DNA of 64,000 nucleotides from Pedobacter sp. R20-19 (GTDB taxonomy: Bacteria > Bacteroidota > Bacteroidia > Sphingobacteriales > Sphingobacteriaceae): the NCBI RefSeq assembly GCF_000708265.2, contig NZ_JCKI01000006.1, forward strand, positions 124,001-188,000, written 5' to 3'. Under the pieces are notes generated by a model, which did no database searches, had not been told where the DNA came from, and saw only the letters and a program-made list of their open reading frames with translations. The position numbers and the translations under genes were made by a program. Of the stretch, positions 63,601 through 64,000 are shown one piece after another. The stretch's first letter is position 1; each line of letters begins with the position of its first letter.

Positions 63601-63919
63601 CTATTGGTCTGAAGAAAACCGGAACAGTTACGCTTTCTGGCCACGTTTAAGCTCAAATTTTGTCGATAACAATAATCAGGTATCTACCTGGTGGATGCGG
63701 AATGGCTCATTTTTAAGATTAAAAAGTATTGAATTGGGTTATACGCTAAACAATAGCACCTTATCAAGATTAGGCCTCAAAAATTTCAGGGCCTACGTTA
63801 ATAGCACCAACCTTGCCATGATTAGCAGCTTTAAATTATGGGATACTGAAATGGGTGGAAACGGATTAGGCTATCCCATTCAGATGGTCTATAATTTAGG
63901 TTTAAGCGTATCATTCTAA
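60668..63919 (+). CDS. SusC/RagA-family TonB-dependent transporter (HTCS locus)
   Basis: A 1083-residue SusC homologue. The start at 60668 is chosen because it gives a SusC-type signal (MKKTYKRKV... LYFSAFAQ, about residue 41); the frame upstream to 60581 is leader sequence. Then come the carboxypeptidase-D-like domain (VSVKGVVKDTVGGLPGVNVK), the TonB-box region EDVAIVGFGTQKKTS, the plug with LKDATASAVYGARGANGVILI and a complete barrel ending NLGLSVSF. The next gene starts 25 bases later, probably its SusD. It should import the oligosaccharides made by the enzyme operon upstream and shares that operon's candidate operator. Confidence 0.92.
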   Translation: MKKTYKRKVQDSGCLFFRGSVFRRLLGILLLTMLYFSAFAQNEVSVKGVVKDTVGGLPGVNVKVSGTNRGISTDDMGRYNIKVARSGKLLFSLIGYKPVTKTVADYERGSDGVYTINIVLKSDANSLEDVAIVGFGTQKKTSVISSITSINPKELKGPTSNLTTMLAGRVAGMISSQRSGEPGADNAQFFIRGLGTFGAGKQDPLILIDGIESSSNDMARLQADDISSFNVLKDATASAVYGARGANGVILILTKSGEAGLTKFSFRAESSISANTNNFKFADNVTYMKMANEAALTRNPLAILPYVQTKIDATAAGENPLLYPNNNWIDQLIKKYTINNRYNLNISGGGSKVIYYIAGTYNIDNGVLKVDNLNNFNNNIKLKNYSVRSNININLTPTLEGIVRVYGQFDDYSGPIGGFDDNGNRINGGQKIFNQAIWSNPVMFPAVYPSSYSPFTNHPLFGNALSPTGGLYTNPYAEMVKGYEDQNASTLQTQLELKQDLKFLTPGLNARLMTYARRYSYFNITRQYNPFYYNAQEQPDGSLSLNLMNSGTAPTIGTPGREYLDYAEGRKDLNSTFYVEAALNYSRIFKEKHAVSGMLITTMRNYLAGNPGSLQLSLPSRNQGVSGRATYGYDNKYLAEFNFGYNGSERFAANNRFGFFPSFGLGYVVSNENFFKPLLNVVNSLKLRATYGLVGNDQIGAAADRFFYMSEVNMNNPNYGAAFGDDWLGNYKNGISISRYANPLITWETSKQINLGLDLRVLNALDINVDVYQAKRSGILSSRAYIPSTMGLQANIQANTNKAESKGVDVAMNYNKSFGNSMFLQLRGNFTYAANKFVVYDETNYSPNETYRYHVGQPIKQTFGYIAERLFVDDAEAKNSPRQLSGTPGVTYGGGDIKYRDINGDGLISEADQVPIGLPTSPEIIYGFGGTFGYKGFDISAFFQGSARSSFFINPQNIAPFVQNGGSQNGLLSQVASSYWSEENRNSYAFWPRLSSNFVDNNNQVSTWWMRNGSFLRLKSIELGYTLNNSTLSRLGLKNFRAYVNSTNLAMISSFKLWDTEMGGNGLGYPIQMVYNLGLSVSF

Positions 63920-63944
63920 GGTGGTCATTTTAAAAAATACAAAC

Positions 63945-64000
63945 ATGAACTTAAAAAATATCTTAACTCACAATATAGTAAATGGCGTAAGAAAAGCACT
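63945..64000 (+). CDS. Start of the next gene, probably SusD (cut by window edge)
   Basis: An ATG at 63945 opens MNLKNILTHNIVNGVRK and is still open at the window end. It lies 25 bases after the SusC stop on the same strand, the place where SusD is nearly always found. The 18 visible residues show only a basic start, so the SusD call rests on position. Confidence 0.6.
   Translation, partial: MNLKNILTHNIVNGVRKA

Overview
The window looks like a chromosomal segment of a Sphingobacteriaceae-type Bacteroidetes, most like Pedobacter. The grounds are many SusC/SusD pairs, a hybrid two-component sensor (HTCS), DUF6266 and DUF3667 genes, promoter -7 boxes of the TAnnTTTG kind and AT-rich intergenic DNA. 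The genus is inferred from gene style; no rRNA or tRNA gene was seen.

Region 1 (1-23.7 kb) is an arabinoxylan utilisation locus, all on the plus strand. After the C-terminal part of a GH43 enzyme and a terminator comes a six-gene operon in the order SusC-SusD-SusC-SusD-DUF1735 lipoprotein-GH10 xylanase. This is the order of the known xusA-xusB-xusC-xusD-xusE-xyn10C xylan core of gut Bacteroidetes. A third SusC/SusD pair follows, then a GH43 enzyme with a C-terminal carbohydrate-binding domain and a GH27 enzyme with an NPCBM domain. Together they could bind, cut, import and debranch arabinoxylan.

Region 2 (24-31.3 kb) is general: a PAS histidine kinase, a GNAT acetyltransferase, a tightly packed minus-strand operon (UDP-galactopyranose mutase, glycosyltransferase, GH1-like protein), and an HxlR regulator divergent from a flavodoxin-fold oxidoreductase, followed by an FMN azoreductase.

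Region 3 (31.3-47.5 kb) is an AT-rich accessory region with signs of decay. It holds a DUF6266 gene with a frameshifted DUF5675 partner, a nonsense-broken ORF, frameshifted small genes, a gutted serine recombinase and possible IS-end remnants. Among these are intact genes: a class D (OXA-type) beta-lactamase, an HExxH lipoprotein, a glycine-zipper lipoprotein with a small membrane partner, a type II toxin-antitoxin pair, and an AraC regulator next to a flavin monooxygenase with a clear direct-repeat operator between them. Several short motifs recur between genes here.

Region 4 (48.1-64 kb) is a second polysaccharide locus controlled by an HTCS. It encodes a BNR_4 propeller enzyme, a double GH43, a GH105 unsaturated uronyl hydrolase, a DUF2264/GH154 protein and a GH43_24-like exo-beta-1,3-galactanase, then a 0.8 kb array of palindromic repeats, then a SusC and the first codons of the next gene. 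The enzyme set points to a glucuronate-decorated type II arabinogalactan or gum. Both operons of this locus carry the same tandem CCCCT motif at the same place relative to the -7 box, a strong candidate for the HTCS operator.
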